A stretch of 64,000 bases of DNA, taken from the NCBI GenBank assembly GCA_964633225.1, contig CAZWFQ010000012.1:1-64000 (forward strand). The letters run 5' to 3'. Each line of letters begins with the position of its first letter. Within the stretch, counting starts at the first letter, position 1. Origin of the DNA: JAKQIM01 sp964633225 (lineage in GTDB: Bacteria; Chloroflexota; Anaerolineae; Anaerolineales; UBA4823). Positions 26,014-33,615 of this stretch are shown piece by piece. The translations under genes and the position numbers were made by a program. The notes beneath the pieces were generated by a model. The model worked only from the letters and a program-made list of their open reading frames with translations, did not search any database and was not told the origin of the DNA.

Positions 26014-26283
26014 TTATTCGATATAAACCGAGTCGACAATCCCCACAATCACCGAGATAATGCAGGCATCGGGGTTGCGCAGCACCTGGCGCGCCCCGCC
26101 GCCTTCGCGGTTTACCAGCACGGTATCGCCGATACCAGCTTGGGTATTATCAATGGCAATGAACTCTTCGCCTGGGGCATCGTCCAGCAGCCCCAGAGGC
26201 TGTACAACCAAAAGCTTCCGGTTCTTATAATCCCGGTGGCTGATGGTGGTCACCACGGTTCCGACAACTTTTCCCAGGATCAT
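26014..26283 (-). CDS. BMC-P vertex protein (EutN/CcmL), copy 3
   Basis: 89 residues of the pentameric microcompartment vertex family. It begins 'MILGKVVGTVVTTISHRDYK' and has the core 'KLLVVQPL', 'AIDNTQAGIGDTVLV' and a C-terminal 'IIVGIVD'-like strand typical of EutN/CcmL. Pentamers cap the corners of the shell. It is the last gene of the BMC operon, eight bases after copy 2. Three divergent copies in one locus suggest hetero-vertices or tuned closure. Confidence 0.93.
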   Translation of the reverse strand: MILGKVVGTVVTTISHRDYKNRKLLVVQPLGLLDDAPGEEFIAIDNTQAGIGDTVLVNREGGGARQVLRNPDACIISVIVGIVDSVYIE

Positions 26284-26291
26284 CTTGTCTC

Positions 26292-26612
26292 TTAAGTGTA
26301 GGCGTTCCAGCCCGGCTTCATGCGCAAGTCGAAGTCTTCCTCCGGCCTGACATCTAACTCGTCCACAATACCCACCAGGGCCAGGTCAATGGGCACGAAC
26401 TTCACATCCGGCATCGCCAGGGCCGCCTCACGCGAACGCACCATCAGGCACAGGTCGCCCACCCCCGCCTGCACCACGTCTGCCGCCACCTGCAGCTTGC
26501 CCACCGGCTCCAGCTTCTTATTAAGCGGCTGGACGATCAGCAGCTTCAGCCCCTCGGTACCAGGGTATTTGAGCGTGCAAACAGCCGTGCCGCGCACCCT
26601 GCCCAGTAACAT
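26292..26612 (-). CDS. BMC-P vertex protein (EutN/CcmL), copy 2
   Basis: 106 residues. The start 'MLLGRVRGTAVCTLKYPGTE' and core 'KLLIVQPLNKKLEPVGKLQV', 'ADVVQAGVGDLCLMV' match EutN/CcmL. It carries a C-terminal tail ('PEEDFDLRMKPGWNAYT') absent from the other two copies; the tail would point from the pentamer and might bind cargo or shell facets. It lies five bases after the small tether-like gene. Confidence 0.92.
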   Translation of the reverse strand: MLLGRVRGTAVCTLKYPGTEGLKLLIVQPLNKKLEPVGKLQVAADVVQAGVGDLCLMVRSREAALAMPDVKFVPIDLALVGIVDELDVRPEEDFDLRMKPGWNAYT

Positions 26613-26617
26613 GGCGC

Positions 26618-26974
26618 TTACTTGACCCCCGTGCTGGTCAGCACGCGCTGGATGATGGTATCGAGCAAGGCCGGGTCCACCTGGCTGCCCATGCGCTCTT
26701 GCACCGCGCTACGGATGCGCTGGGCCAGGTCTGGGCTGGCAGAGGCAGGCGCGGCCGGGGCCGGCTGGCTCAGGAGAGAAGGCTGCAAAATATACGGGCG
26801 CACCGGGGCAGCAGGCGGGTTTTGGGGTTCATCCCGCACCAACTTTAAGCCCAGACGTTGGGCCTTCTCATAAGCCAGGTCGGTCAACACCACGTTGTCG
26901 TTGACTTCCAACGACAACACGCCGCGCGCCACCATGTCTTGGATATCAATCTCGGTATAAAAAACTTTGGCCAT
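26618..26974 (-). CDS. Small BMC-associated protein with terminal targeting-type helix (118 aa)
   Basis: Not a shell protein by sequence. Residues 1-45 ('FYTEIDIQDMVARGVLSLEV' and 'VLTDLAYEKAQRLGLKLV') resemble the short N-terminal module seen in several BMC accessory proteins (EutT/EutQ-like starts). A Pro/Ala linker (about 50-83) follows, then an amphipathic helix ('LAQRIRSAVQERMGS ... LLDTIIQRVLTS'), the usual form of an encapsulation peptide. It looks like an adaptor that ties cargo to shell, or an assembly factor. No catalytic motif is visible. It sits between BMC-T and two BMC-P genes with gaps of 3-5 bases. Confidence 0.75.
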   Translation of the reverse strand: MAKVFYTEIDIQDMVARGVLSLEVNDNVVLTDLAYEKAQRLGLKLVRDEPQNPPAAPVRPYILQPSLLSQPAPAAPASASPDLAQRIRSAVQERMGSQVDPALLDTIIQRVLTSTGVK

Positions 26975-26977
26975 TGC

Positions 26978-27604
26978 TTACTCCTTGCGGCCCGGCAGCC
27001 CTTCCAGCGCCCGGATGGCTGCATCCCTGGCGGTCATGATCTCGGCTTCAGTTCCGCCCAACCACATGCGGCCAAAGCGGCCTACCGAAGAGACGTGGAT
27101 GATGCTGATGCTGGCCTTCTTCTCGGCTTCGTTGCAGGCATAATTAATGTAAGCCGCCGGAGCGCACTCCAACACCAGCAGGGTCTGCCCGGGGACGAGC
27201 ATACTGCCGCGGCGGAAGCGGTTCAGCAGTTGAGACTGGTAAGGGTCGATGCGCGTGATGACCTGGGTGGAGACCACCTGGGGCCGGATGCGATCTTCGA
27301 CCTTCAGCCCAAGCCGCTTCAGCACCACATCGCCAGCCTCCAACACCGCCGCCTGGCTGTGCGAATGAACTTCGAACATGCCAAATTCGCGCTCCACGAT
27401 CTGTGCGCCAGGGCGGGCTTCGGTGGCTTTTACGGCAATATCCACCATACGGAAGACCTCGTTGCCGGGGGCCATTTCGACATACAAAGCTGCCATGCCC
27501 TCGGTGGGCAGGTCACCCTGGGTGACGGTGCCCACAAAGGCCGCATATTGGGGCTGCATGCGGTCTAAGTAGCAATAACAGCGCAGTGAAAATGCATCGC
27601 TCAT
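26978..27604 (-). CDS. BMC-T trimeric shell protein
   Basis: 208 residues, the size of two fused BMC domains. The first half runs to about residue 105 and the second includes 'RRGSMLVPGQTLLVLECAPA' and 'NEAEKKASISIIHVSSVGRF', where the BMC-fold strand-helix order can be followed. Divergence from PduT/EutL is large. BMC-T trimers form pseudohexamer tiles, often with a larger gated or metal-binding pore for bulky substrates or electron transfer. It lies 21 bases after the EutJ gene. Confidence 0.8.
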   Translation of the reverse strand: MSDAFSLRCYCYLDRMQPQYAAFVGTVTQGDLPTEGMAALYVEMAPGNEVFRMVDIAVKATEARPGAQIVEREFGMFEVHSHSQAAVLEAGDVVLKRLGLKVEDRIRPQVVSTQVITRIDPYQSQLLNRFRRGSMLVPGQTLLVLECAPAAYINYACNEAEKKASISIIHVSSVGRFGRMWLGGTEAEIMTARDAAIRALEGLPGRKE

Positions 27605-27625
27605 AATCTTCTCCCTATATCAAAC

Positions 27626-28489
27626 CTATTGGGGCGGGTCATGTAGGGCCAACCCCAGGGGGGTAACGAAAAGCGGGTGGCTGACCACCTGCGTGGGCAC
27701 CCCAATATACTCTTGGACTACTTCCGCCATGCGCATGAAGGCCGAGCTGCCCCCCACCATGCTGATCTGTTTCACATTCCGGTTAAGGATGTGGCGTTGG
27801 GTGATGCTGGCAACCTTCTCCATCACCGGGCGCACCAAGGGGAACAAACGAGGCTGTTCCTGCGGGTCAATCTTCAAGGCTTCAGCTTCTTCAAAGTTGA
27901 TCCCCAGCGAGCCAGCAACCACCAGAGAAAAGTGCGTGCCTCCGGTGGCTTCGTCGGCAGTGTAGACCACCTGCCCATCTTGCAGCACAGCCACCCCAGT
28001 GGTACCGCCGCCCACATCCACAATGGCGCCCTCACGCAGTTGGAGCACATTGTTGGCGGCGCTGGGTTCGTCCAAAAGGCCAGTGCAGATCAACCCGGCA
28101 GCTTCTACTACGTGAGCCGTGGACCGCACCTCAACCTGGGGTACACCAGGGGGATAACCGCTGGCAGCATGGGTCAGTTGGCGTCCAATGCGCTGCTCAA
28201 CCCGTTCTTTCATGCCGCGCAGCAGGTCAGCCGCGCCCACATAATCCACCACCAGGCCATCGCGTACCACCTGGGCAAACTGCCATTCACCAGCCAGGGG
28301 TTCGCCGGTCTCGTCGGTGACCACCAGTACCAGGTAAGCCGTCCCCAAATCGACCCCCACCCTCAGCTTCAAGTCAGGGGGCAAATTCGCCGGCAGGGCC
28401 TGTTCGGAATACCGGCGGGGCAAGATCACCGCCTGGGCCTGGTCAAGGTAGCGAGCAAGGTCTCGCTGGGCGGTATCCAGAGGCATCAT
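27626..28489 (-). CDS. eutJ: EutJ-like ASKHA chaperone of the microcompartment
   Basis: 287 residues with actin/Hsp70-like ATPase motifs: phosphate 1 'RVGVDLGTAYLVLVVTDETG', phosphate 2 'GAIVDVGGGTTGVAVLQDGQ', adenosine 'QISMVGGSSAFMRMAEVVQE'. The short N-terminal extension is helical. This is the EutJ family, a conserved accessory protein of metabolosomes assumed to help cargo folding or reactivation; its exact role is not proven. It lies six bases after the BMC-H gene. Confidence 0.88.
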   Translation of the reverse strand: MMPLDTAQRDLARYLDQAQAVILPRRYSEQALPANLPPDLKLRVGVDLGTAYLVLVVTDETGEPLAGEWQFAQVVRDGLVVDYVGAADLLRGMKERVEQRIGRQLTHAASGYPPGVPQVEVRSTAHVVEAAGLICTGLLDEPSAANNVLQLREGAIVDVGGGTTGVAVLQDGQVVYTADEATGGTHFSLVVAGSLGINFEEAEALKIDPQEQPRLFPLVRPVMEKVASITQRHILNRNVKQISMVGGSSAFMRMAEVVQEYIGVPTQVVSHPLFVTPLGLALHDPPQ

Positions 28490-28495
28490 CAGGGC

Positions 28496-28822
28496 TTACT
28501 TCGCCGCGGCGCTTCTCCCGCCAATGGTGCCCTTAGAGTTCTTCGGCAAGATCATCTCCACATCAGCATGCGGGCGGGGGATGACATGTACCGAAACCAC
28601 TTCGCCAACCCGCTTGGCCGCGGCCGCACCGGCATCAGTGGCAGCTTTGACCGCGCCCACGTCGCCGCGCACCATCACGGTGACATAACCGCCGCCAACG
28701 TATTCAGAACCAATCAACACCACATTGGCAGCCTTGACCATTGCATCGGCTGCCTCAATGGCGCCCACCAGGCCGCGCGTTTCTACCAATCCCAGAGCAA
28801 TTAAAGCAGTATCCAGAGCCAT
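28496..28822 (-). CDS. BMC-H hexameric shell protein (PduA/EutM type)
   Basis: 108 residues, very close to PduA in the second half ('VTVMVRGDVGAVKAATDAGA', 'GEVVSVHVIPRPHADVEMIL'). The N-terminal 'ALGLVETRGLVGAIEAADAM' is canonical. The pore loop between 'SEYV' and 'YVTV' is GGG, slightly different from the KIGSG of PduA, so the pore chemistry may differ. It is the only BMC-H gene here, so it must form all hexagonal facets. The start has a purine-rich repeated GGAAG site. Confidence 0.97.
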   Translation of the reverse strand: MALDTALIALGLVETRGLVGAIEAADAMVKAANVVLIGSEYVGGGYVTVMVRGDVGAVKAATDAGAAAAKRVGEVVSVHVIPRPHADVEMILPKNSKGTIGGRSAAAK

Positions 28823-28860
28823 TTTCTTTTTCCTTCCTTCCTTTTATTCTTATTCGTTGG

Positions 28861-30330
28861 TTACAAACTGGTTCGTTTACTTTCCAGGATTTCATTAACA
28901 ATCTGCCGGACAACCCGCTCAATCTCATCGGGCGTTGGCCCAGATGGAGCTGGCCCGGCTTGCAAAGCTTCCAGCGGCGGGGGGATCATCTCGTAAGCCA
29001 GCCGCTTGGTATTGATCAAATGGTAGGCGGTCACGTTATCGCCGGTGATCGAGCCGCCCACACCGCCCGAGCCCAGGGTCAGAGAAGGCATCAGGCCAGT
29101 AGTCATGCCAATGGCGCCCAGGGTGCCCATGCAGTTGACCAGGATGCGAAAAACAGGCTTTTCCAGGCCAAAAGCCATCACCACACGCTCGTCGGTGGCG
29201 TAAATGATCTGGGTGTGGCCGCGCCCGCCGGCATCAATCAGAGCCAGCGAGGTCTCACAGCCATGCTCCCAACCATCAGCCTCATACCAGCCCAAAACGG
29301 TGGTCAGCTTCTCGTGCGAGAGGGGTTCTTGCTTGCCCACCTTCGAGAGCCGCGTCACCAGGATGCGCGTCCCGGCAGGGACTTCAAAACCGGCATAGCC
29401 AGCAACATAGGCTGCCGACTTGGCCACCACAGCAGTGTTCATGCTGCCATCGGGGTGGAAAACCGTGCGCCGCAGGGCCTCGGTCTCTGGCTGGTTGGTA
29501 AAGTATGCGCCTTCGGCTTGCATCAGCTCCGCCAGGCGTGCAGCAATTGGCCGGTCGGCAACCACAGCCTGCTCAGAGGCGCAGATGGTGGAATAATCAA
29601 AAGCCTTGGAGGCCACGATGTAACGCGCCGCCTTTTCAATATCTGCACTGCGGTCTACATACACCGGCACATTGCCAGGGCCAACGCCATAGGCTGGCTT
29701 GCCAGTGGAATGCGCCGCCCGCACCATGGGCGTGCCGCCCGTCGCCAGGATGAGCGCCGTCAGGCGGTGCGACATCAACTCTTGCGTGCCGGGCAGGGCA
29801 ATCTGCTGCATAGCGCCAATCAGGCCCTTGGGCGCCCCGGCATTCTCAGCCGCCACAGCCATGGCTTGCACAGCCTCGTAAGTGCAGCGCGCCGCCGAGG
29901 GGTGGGGGGCAAAGACGATCGCATTGCGCGCCTTGACGGCGATCAATGCCTTGAAGAACGCCGTGGAAGTAGGGTTGGTGGAGGGTACCAGCGCCACCAC
30001 CACCCCCATGGGCCAGGCAATCTCATATAGGCGGCGGTCGGGGTCGTGGCGCATCACGCCCACGGTCTTTAAGCCGCGGATGCTTTCCCATACCACGCGG
30101 CTGCCGAATTCGTTCTTGAGCTTCTTATGCGCCGCCACGCCAAAACCAGTTTCTTCTTGTGCCAGGCGTCCCACGCGCTCAGCCGCCTGGTAACCAGCAT
30201 CTGCCATGGCCGCGCAGACCCTATCTACATCAGCCTGCGAGGCGTGACTCCAACTTTTCCAGGCTTCGTGCGCTTTGGTGACCAGCTCACGCGCCTCTTG
30301 AATAGAAGCAAGATCTTTATCTAGGGCCAT
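28861..30330 (-). CDS. CoA-acylating aldehyde dehydrogenase (PduP/EutE-like) with C-terminal encapsulation helix
   Basis: 489 residues. Converts an aldehyde (probably acetaldehyde) plus CoA and NAD+ to acyl-CoA. The catalytic Cys250 is in 'AFDYSTICASEQAVV' and the nucleotide site in 'PMGVVVALVPSTNPTSTAFF'. At the C terminus a linker (PSGPT) is followed by the amphipathic helix 'DEIERVVRQIVNEILESK' (about 465-485), a typical targeting peptide, placed at the C rather than the N terminus of PduP. It is the signature metabolosome enzyme of this operon. Eight bases separate it from the BMC-P copy 1 gene. Confidence 0.95.
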   Translation of the reverse strand: MALDKDLASIQEARELVTKAHEAWKSWSHASQADVDRVCAAMADAGYQAAERVGRLAQEETGFGVAAHKKLKNEFGSRVVWESIRGLKTVGVMRHDPDRRLYEIAWPMGVVVALVPSTNPTSTAFFKALIAVKARNAIVFAPHPSAARCTYEAVQAMAVAAENAGAPKGLIGAMQQIALPGTQELMSHRLTALILATGGTPMVRAAHSTGKPAYGVGPGNVPVYVDRSADIEKAARYIVASKAFDYSTICASEQAVVADRPIAARLAELMQAEGAYFTNQPETEALRRTVFHPDGSMNTAVVAKSAAYVAGYAGFEVPAGTRILVTRLSKVGKQEPLSHEKLTTVLGWYEADGWEHGCETSLALIDAGGRGHTQIIYATDERVVMAFGLEKPVFRILVNCMGTLGAIGMTTGLMPSLTLGSGGVGGSITGDNVTAYHLINTKRLAYEMIPPPLEALQAGPAPSGPTPDEIERVVRQIVNEILESKRTSL

Positions 30331-30338
30331 AAGGCATC

Positions 30339-30632
30339 TTAGGCAGACTTACGAAAGACAACTTCGCCATCCACTTGCAGCGAATCGATCACCGACATGA
30401 TCACCGCATCCACGGGGGTGTCTTTGGTCTGCACCGTCTGGCGGGCCGAAGAGCCCGAGGCAGTCAACACCAGGTCACCCACGCCGGCATCCACGGTATC
30501 GATTGCCACGTAAGGCTTCCCAAACGGCTCGCCGCACTCATCGGTCTGACGCAAGATGAGCAGCTTTTGGCCAGTGAGCTTGGGGTCTTTAATGGTTGAT
30601 ACGGTCGTTCCAATTACCCTGGCGATCAGCAT
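30339..30632 (-). CDS. BMC-P vertex protein (EutN/CcmL), copy 1
   Basis: 97 residues. It begins 'MLIARVIGTTVSTIKDPKLT' and continues with 'KLLILRQTDECGEPFGKPYV' and 'AIDTVDAGVGDLVLTASGSS', all EutN/CcmL features. It is located between DeoC and the aldehyde dehydrogenase, away from the other two copies at the operon end. Confidence 0.95.
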   Translation of the reverse strand: MLIARVIGTTVSTIKDPKLTGQKLLILRQTDECGEPFGKPYVAIDTVDAGVGDLVLTASGSSARQTVQTKDTPVDAVIMSVIDSLQVDGEVVFRKSA

Positions 30633-30660
30633 AGGGCATCTCCTAATGCAACCTCAACGA

Positions 30661-31593
30661 TCAATAACTCTTGGCTGGGGCAGGCGCGGGGCTGGCAGGC
30701 GCATCTGGATTGGCAGCGCTGGGCCCTTGCAAGATCTTGACCCCTGCGCTGGCCCCAATGCGGGTGGCGCCAGCCTTGATCATGTTCTCAGCGTCTTCAT
30801 AGGTACGCACGCCGCCGGAGGCCTTCACGCCCATCTCAGGTCCAACAGCCTGGCGCATCAGGGCCACATCGTGCACGGTGGCCCCGCCGCCAGAAAAGCC
30901 GGTGGATGTTTTAACAAAATCTGCCCCGGCCTCTTTCGAGAGCAGGCAGGCAATGGTCTTCTCTTCATCGCTCAGCAAGGTGGTTTCAAGGATGACCTTA
31001 ACGATCATGCCGCGGGAATGGGCTGCATTGACCACGCCACGAATATCCTTTGCCACCAGATCCAGCTCACGCGCTTTGAGGGCGCCGATGTTGATCACCA
31101 TGTCGATCTCGGTAGCGCCCTGGTCAATGGCATTGGTGGTCTCAAAAGCCTTGACCTCACTGGCAGTTGCGCCAAGCGGAAAGCCAATCACCGTGCAAAC
31201 CTTGACCGGAGAGCCTTCCAACAACTGGGCGCACAGCTTGACCCAGGCCGGATTGACACATACCGATGCAAACTGGTATTTGCGGGCCTCAAAACAAAGC
31301 TGGGCAATCTGGTCGGGGGTGGCATCGGGCTTGAGCAGGGTATGGTCAATCATCTTCGCCAGGTTGACATCCTGCGGGATCATGCCGATCGTAGAAGTCA
31401 GGCGTTCGGCCCCCGCGTCCACCACCTGGCCTGCTTTATCAAAGCAGGTATGCACACACAGGCCGTCGGCGCAATTGTAGACACATTGTTCGCCTTCGGC
31501 GCTTGCATGTTGCTGCTTTTCCGCCATGGCAACCAGCACCTCGCGGGTAATGATCTCAACAAGCTGCTCAACGGTTTTTCGGTCTGGATACAT
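30661..31593 (-). CDS. deoC: Deoxyribose-phosphate aldolase with targeting helix and tetracysteine insert
   Basis: 310 residues, about 60 longer at the N terminus than ordinary DERA. Residues 7-25 ('TVEQLVEIITREVLVAMAE') form an encapsulation-type helix. Residues 37-50 hold C37-x3-C41-x4-C46-x3-C50, a possible metal site, then the aldolase barrel starts near 78. Catalytic residues are present: D164, Schiff-base K228 in 'ADFVKTSTGFS' and K257. It would cleave 2-deoxyribose 5-phosphate to acetaldehyde and glyceraldehyde 3-phosphate in the compartment, feeding the aldehyde dehydrogenase. The C-terminal Pro/Ala tail is also unusual. It lies 12 bases after the RpiB gene. Confidence 0.94.
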   Translation of the reverse strand: MYPDRKTVEQLVEIITREVLVAMAEKQQHASAEGEQCVYNCADGLCVHTCFDKAGQVVDAGAERLTSTIGMIPQDVNLAKMIDHTLLKPDATPDQIAQLCFEARKYQFASVCVNPAWVKLCAQLLEGSPVKVCTVIGFPLGATASEVKAFETTNAIDQGATEIDMVINIGALKARELDLVAKDIRGVVNAAHSRGMIVKVILETTLLSDEEKTIACLLSKEAGADFVKTSTGFSGGGATVHDVALMRQAVGPEMGVKASGGVRTYEDAENMIKAGATRIGASAGVKILQGPSAANPDAPASPAPAPAKSY

Positions 31594-31605
31594 AGACAGC
31601 CTCGG

Positions 31606-32226
31606 TTAGCGATCCATCAGGTGGACCCATTTGGTATATAGTTTTTCAATCGCAATGATCTTCAGCACACGGCGCTCGTGGCGCCCGCCGCCAAAAGGCG
31701 TGGCAAGCCACACGGTGACGATCTGCTTAGCAAGATTAGTACCAATCAACCCGGCCCCCAGGGTGAGCACATTGGTGTCATTGTGCTCACGGCTGTTCAC
31801 TGCCGAAGCATAATCGTAAGCCATGCCAGCCCGCACCCCCGGCACTTTATTGGCCACAATACAGCTGCCAATCCCAGCGCCGTCAATGATGATGCCACGC
31901 CAGGCACGGCCATCGCTGACTGCTCGAGCCACATCATGGGCAAAATCGGGATAATCTACGGCTTCTTTGGAGTTTGTGCCCAGGTCCAGCACTTCATAGC
32001 CCAGGGCCGCAACATCTTTCTTCAGCAGCTCTTTCAACTCATAGCCGCCGTGATCGGCGCCCAGGGCCACAACTTTTCCGGCGGCCGGTTTCACATCAGC
32101 CACAGGCGGCGGCGAAACCAGTTCTGACTTGACCGGCGGCAAGGCGGCTGGTTTAGAGGCCCCCATCAACTGGGCGACCACACGCTGCACAATTTGCTGA
32201 AGCTCATCATCAGGTTTATCACTCAT
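31606..32226 (-). CDS. RpiB/LacAB-family sugar-phosphate isomerase with N-terminal targeting helix
   Basis: 206 residues. The first 22 ('DDELQQIVQRVVAQLMGA') form an encapsulation helix, followed by a Pro-rich linker to about residue 48 and a full RpiB domain ('ALGADHGGYELKELL', 'SREHNDTNVLTLGAG', 'GGRHERRVLKI'). The active-site base Cys of E. coli RpiB is replaced by D115 ('IIIDGAGIGSCIVANK'), as in LacA/LacB-like proteins; the alternative Glu of mycobacterial RpiB is also absent. The true substrate may therefore not be ribose 5-phosphate. First gene of the BMC operon. Confidence 0.92.
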   Translation of the reverse strand: MSDKPDDELQQIVQRVVAQLMGASKPAALPPVKSELVSPPPVADVKPAAGKVVALGADHGGYELKELLKKDVAALGYEVLDLGTNSKEAVDYPDFAHDVARAVSDGRAWRGIIIDGAGIGSCIVANKVPGVRAGMAYDYASAVNSREHNDTNVLTLGAGLIGTNLAKQIVTVWLATPFGGGRHERRVLKIIAIEKLYTKWVHLMDR

Positions 32227-32246
32227 CCTGGGTTTTCCCTGGCGTA

Positions 32247-32255
32247 ATTATAACA
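32247..32255 (-). promoter_or_regulatory. Extended -10 promoter of the BMC operon
   Basis: Minus-strand TGTTATAAT (32255-32247), 20 bases before the RpiB ATG at 32226. A TTGAAT lies 19 bases further upstream as a weak -35. No operator palindrome is obvious. Confidence 0.6.
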
Positions 32256-32326
32256 GAGTGAATCCAGAAATATTCAAAAAAGGGTATGAATTGAGGCGTT
32301 ACACCCACCTGGTCCCTTTTTTCGGA

Positions 32327-32332
32327 TACAAT
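32327..32332 (+). promoter_or_regulatory. -10 box of a probably leaderless serine dehydratase transcript
   Basis: TACAAT ends seven bases before the ATG at 32340, and no ribosome binding site exists between them. Transcription would start at or next to the A of the start codon. Confidence 0.5.
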
Positions 32333-32339
32333 ATATACC

Positions 32340-33581
32340 ATGCAGTCTATCCGAGAGATCTTTCGCATTGGGCGCGGGCCTTCCAGCAGCCATACCATGG
32401 GGCCAGCCAAGGCCGCCACCATCTTCCGCCAGCACCACCCGCAGGCACAGGCTTTTCGCGTAACCTTGTACGGCAGCCTGGCTGCCACCGGGCGCGGCCA
32501 CCTGACCGACCTGGCAATCCAGCACAGCCTGGAGCCGCTGGAGGTCAGCATCAACTGGCAGCCGGAGCACATTCCAGACTTCCACCCCAACGGCATGCTT
32601 TTGCAGGCCCTGGGTGCCGAAGGGCAGGTGGCAGGGGAATGGGAAGTGTACAGCGTGGGCGGCGGCGCGCTGAGCGAGCTCAGCCCCACTGGTTGGCTGC
32701 CTCAATCTCAGTCCGTTTATCCGTTGAGCACCATGACCGACATCCTCAAGCACTGCGCCCACAGCGGGCAGGGGATGTGGGAGTTTGTTGAAGACAATGA
32801 GGGCAGCGAGATCTGGGATTTCTTGAGCGAGGTTTGGGAACGGATGCAAGCCGCCATCGAGCGCGGCTTGCAAGCCGAGGGCGTGTTGCCCGGTGGATTG
32901 GGGCTGGCGCGTAAGGCCTGGGTATTTTACCGTCAGGCTTCAGTCAGCGGGCAAAATTTCCTCAACGAAGGGCTGCTGCCAGCCTATGCCCTGGCAACCG
33001 CCGAAGAGAACGCATCCGGTGGCATCGTGGTCACGGCGCCCACTTGCGGTTCTTGCGGCATTGTGCCGGCGGTGCTGCGCTATGTGCAAGAAAACATTCG
33101 CTGCAGCACACGCTCCATCTGGCGCGCCCTGGCAACCGCCGGGCTGATTGGGGCCCTGGTCAAACACAATGCGTCTATTTCGGGGGCTGAGGTGGGCTGC
33201 CAGGGCGAGGTGGGGGTGGCCTGCGCCATGGCAGCCGGGGCCGCCGCCCAACTGATGGGCGGCACGCCGCGCCAGATCGAATACGCCGCTGAGATGGGCC
33301 TGGAGCACCACCTGGGCCTGACCTGTGACCCGGTCAATGGGCTGGTGCAGATCCCGTGCATCGAGCGCAACGTATTTGCTGCGGCGCGGGCCTTGAGCTG
33401 CACACGCTACGCCTGCTCTACCGATGGCAGCCACCGCGTCTCGTTTGACGAGGTAGTGACGGTGATGAAGCAAACCGGCCACGATCTCCCCAGCCTATAT
33501 CGAGAGACCGCCAGCGGCGGCCTGGCAAAAAGTTATCGCTTCCCCCCCAACACTCGCAACACGGAAGCCGGTAAATCATAA
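32340..33581 (+). CDS. L-serine dehydratase (L-serine ammonia-lyase), single chain
   Basis: 413 residues joining the beta domain ('IFRIGRGPSSSHTMGPAKAA') and the alpha domain. It converts L-serine to pyruvate and ammonia using an oxygen-sensitive 4Fe-4S cluster. Candidate cluster cysteines are C236 and C239 in 'APTCGSCGIVPAVL', plus those of 'LTCDPVNGLVQIPCIERN'. It is divergent from the BMC operon with only 113 bases between the starts and no shared regulator visible. The FAD-reductase genes follow 34 bases downstream. The oxygen-sensitive enzyme type supports an anaerobic lifestyle. Confidence 0.93.
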   Translation: MQSIREIFRIGRGPSSSHTMGPAKAATIFRQHHPQAQAFRVTLYGSLAATGRGHLTDLAIQHSLEPLEVSINWQPEHIPDFHPNGMLLQALGAEGQVAGEWEVYSVGGGALSELSPTGWLPQSQSVYPLSTMTDILKHCAHSGQGMWEFVEDNEGSEIWDFLSEVWERMQAAIERGLQAEGVLPGGLGLARKAWVFYRQASVSGQNFLNEGLLPAYALATAEENASGGIVVTAPTCGSCGIVPAVLRYVQENIRCSTRSIWRALATAGLIGALVKHNASISGAEVGCQGEVGVACAMAAGAAAQLMGGTPRQIEYAAEMGLEHHLGLTCDPVNGLVQIPCIERNVFAAARALSCTRYACSTDGSHRVSFDEVVTVMKQTGHDLPSLYRETASGGLAKSYRFPPNTRNTEAGKS

Positions 33582-33615
33582 ACACGTAGGAGCATTCCAC
33601 AATCGGGTAAACATC

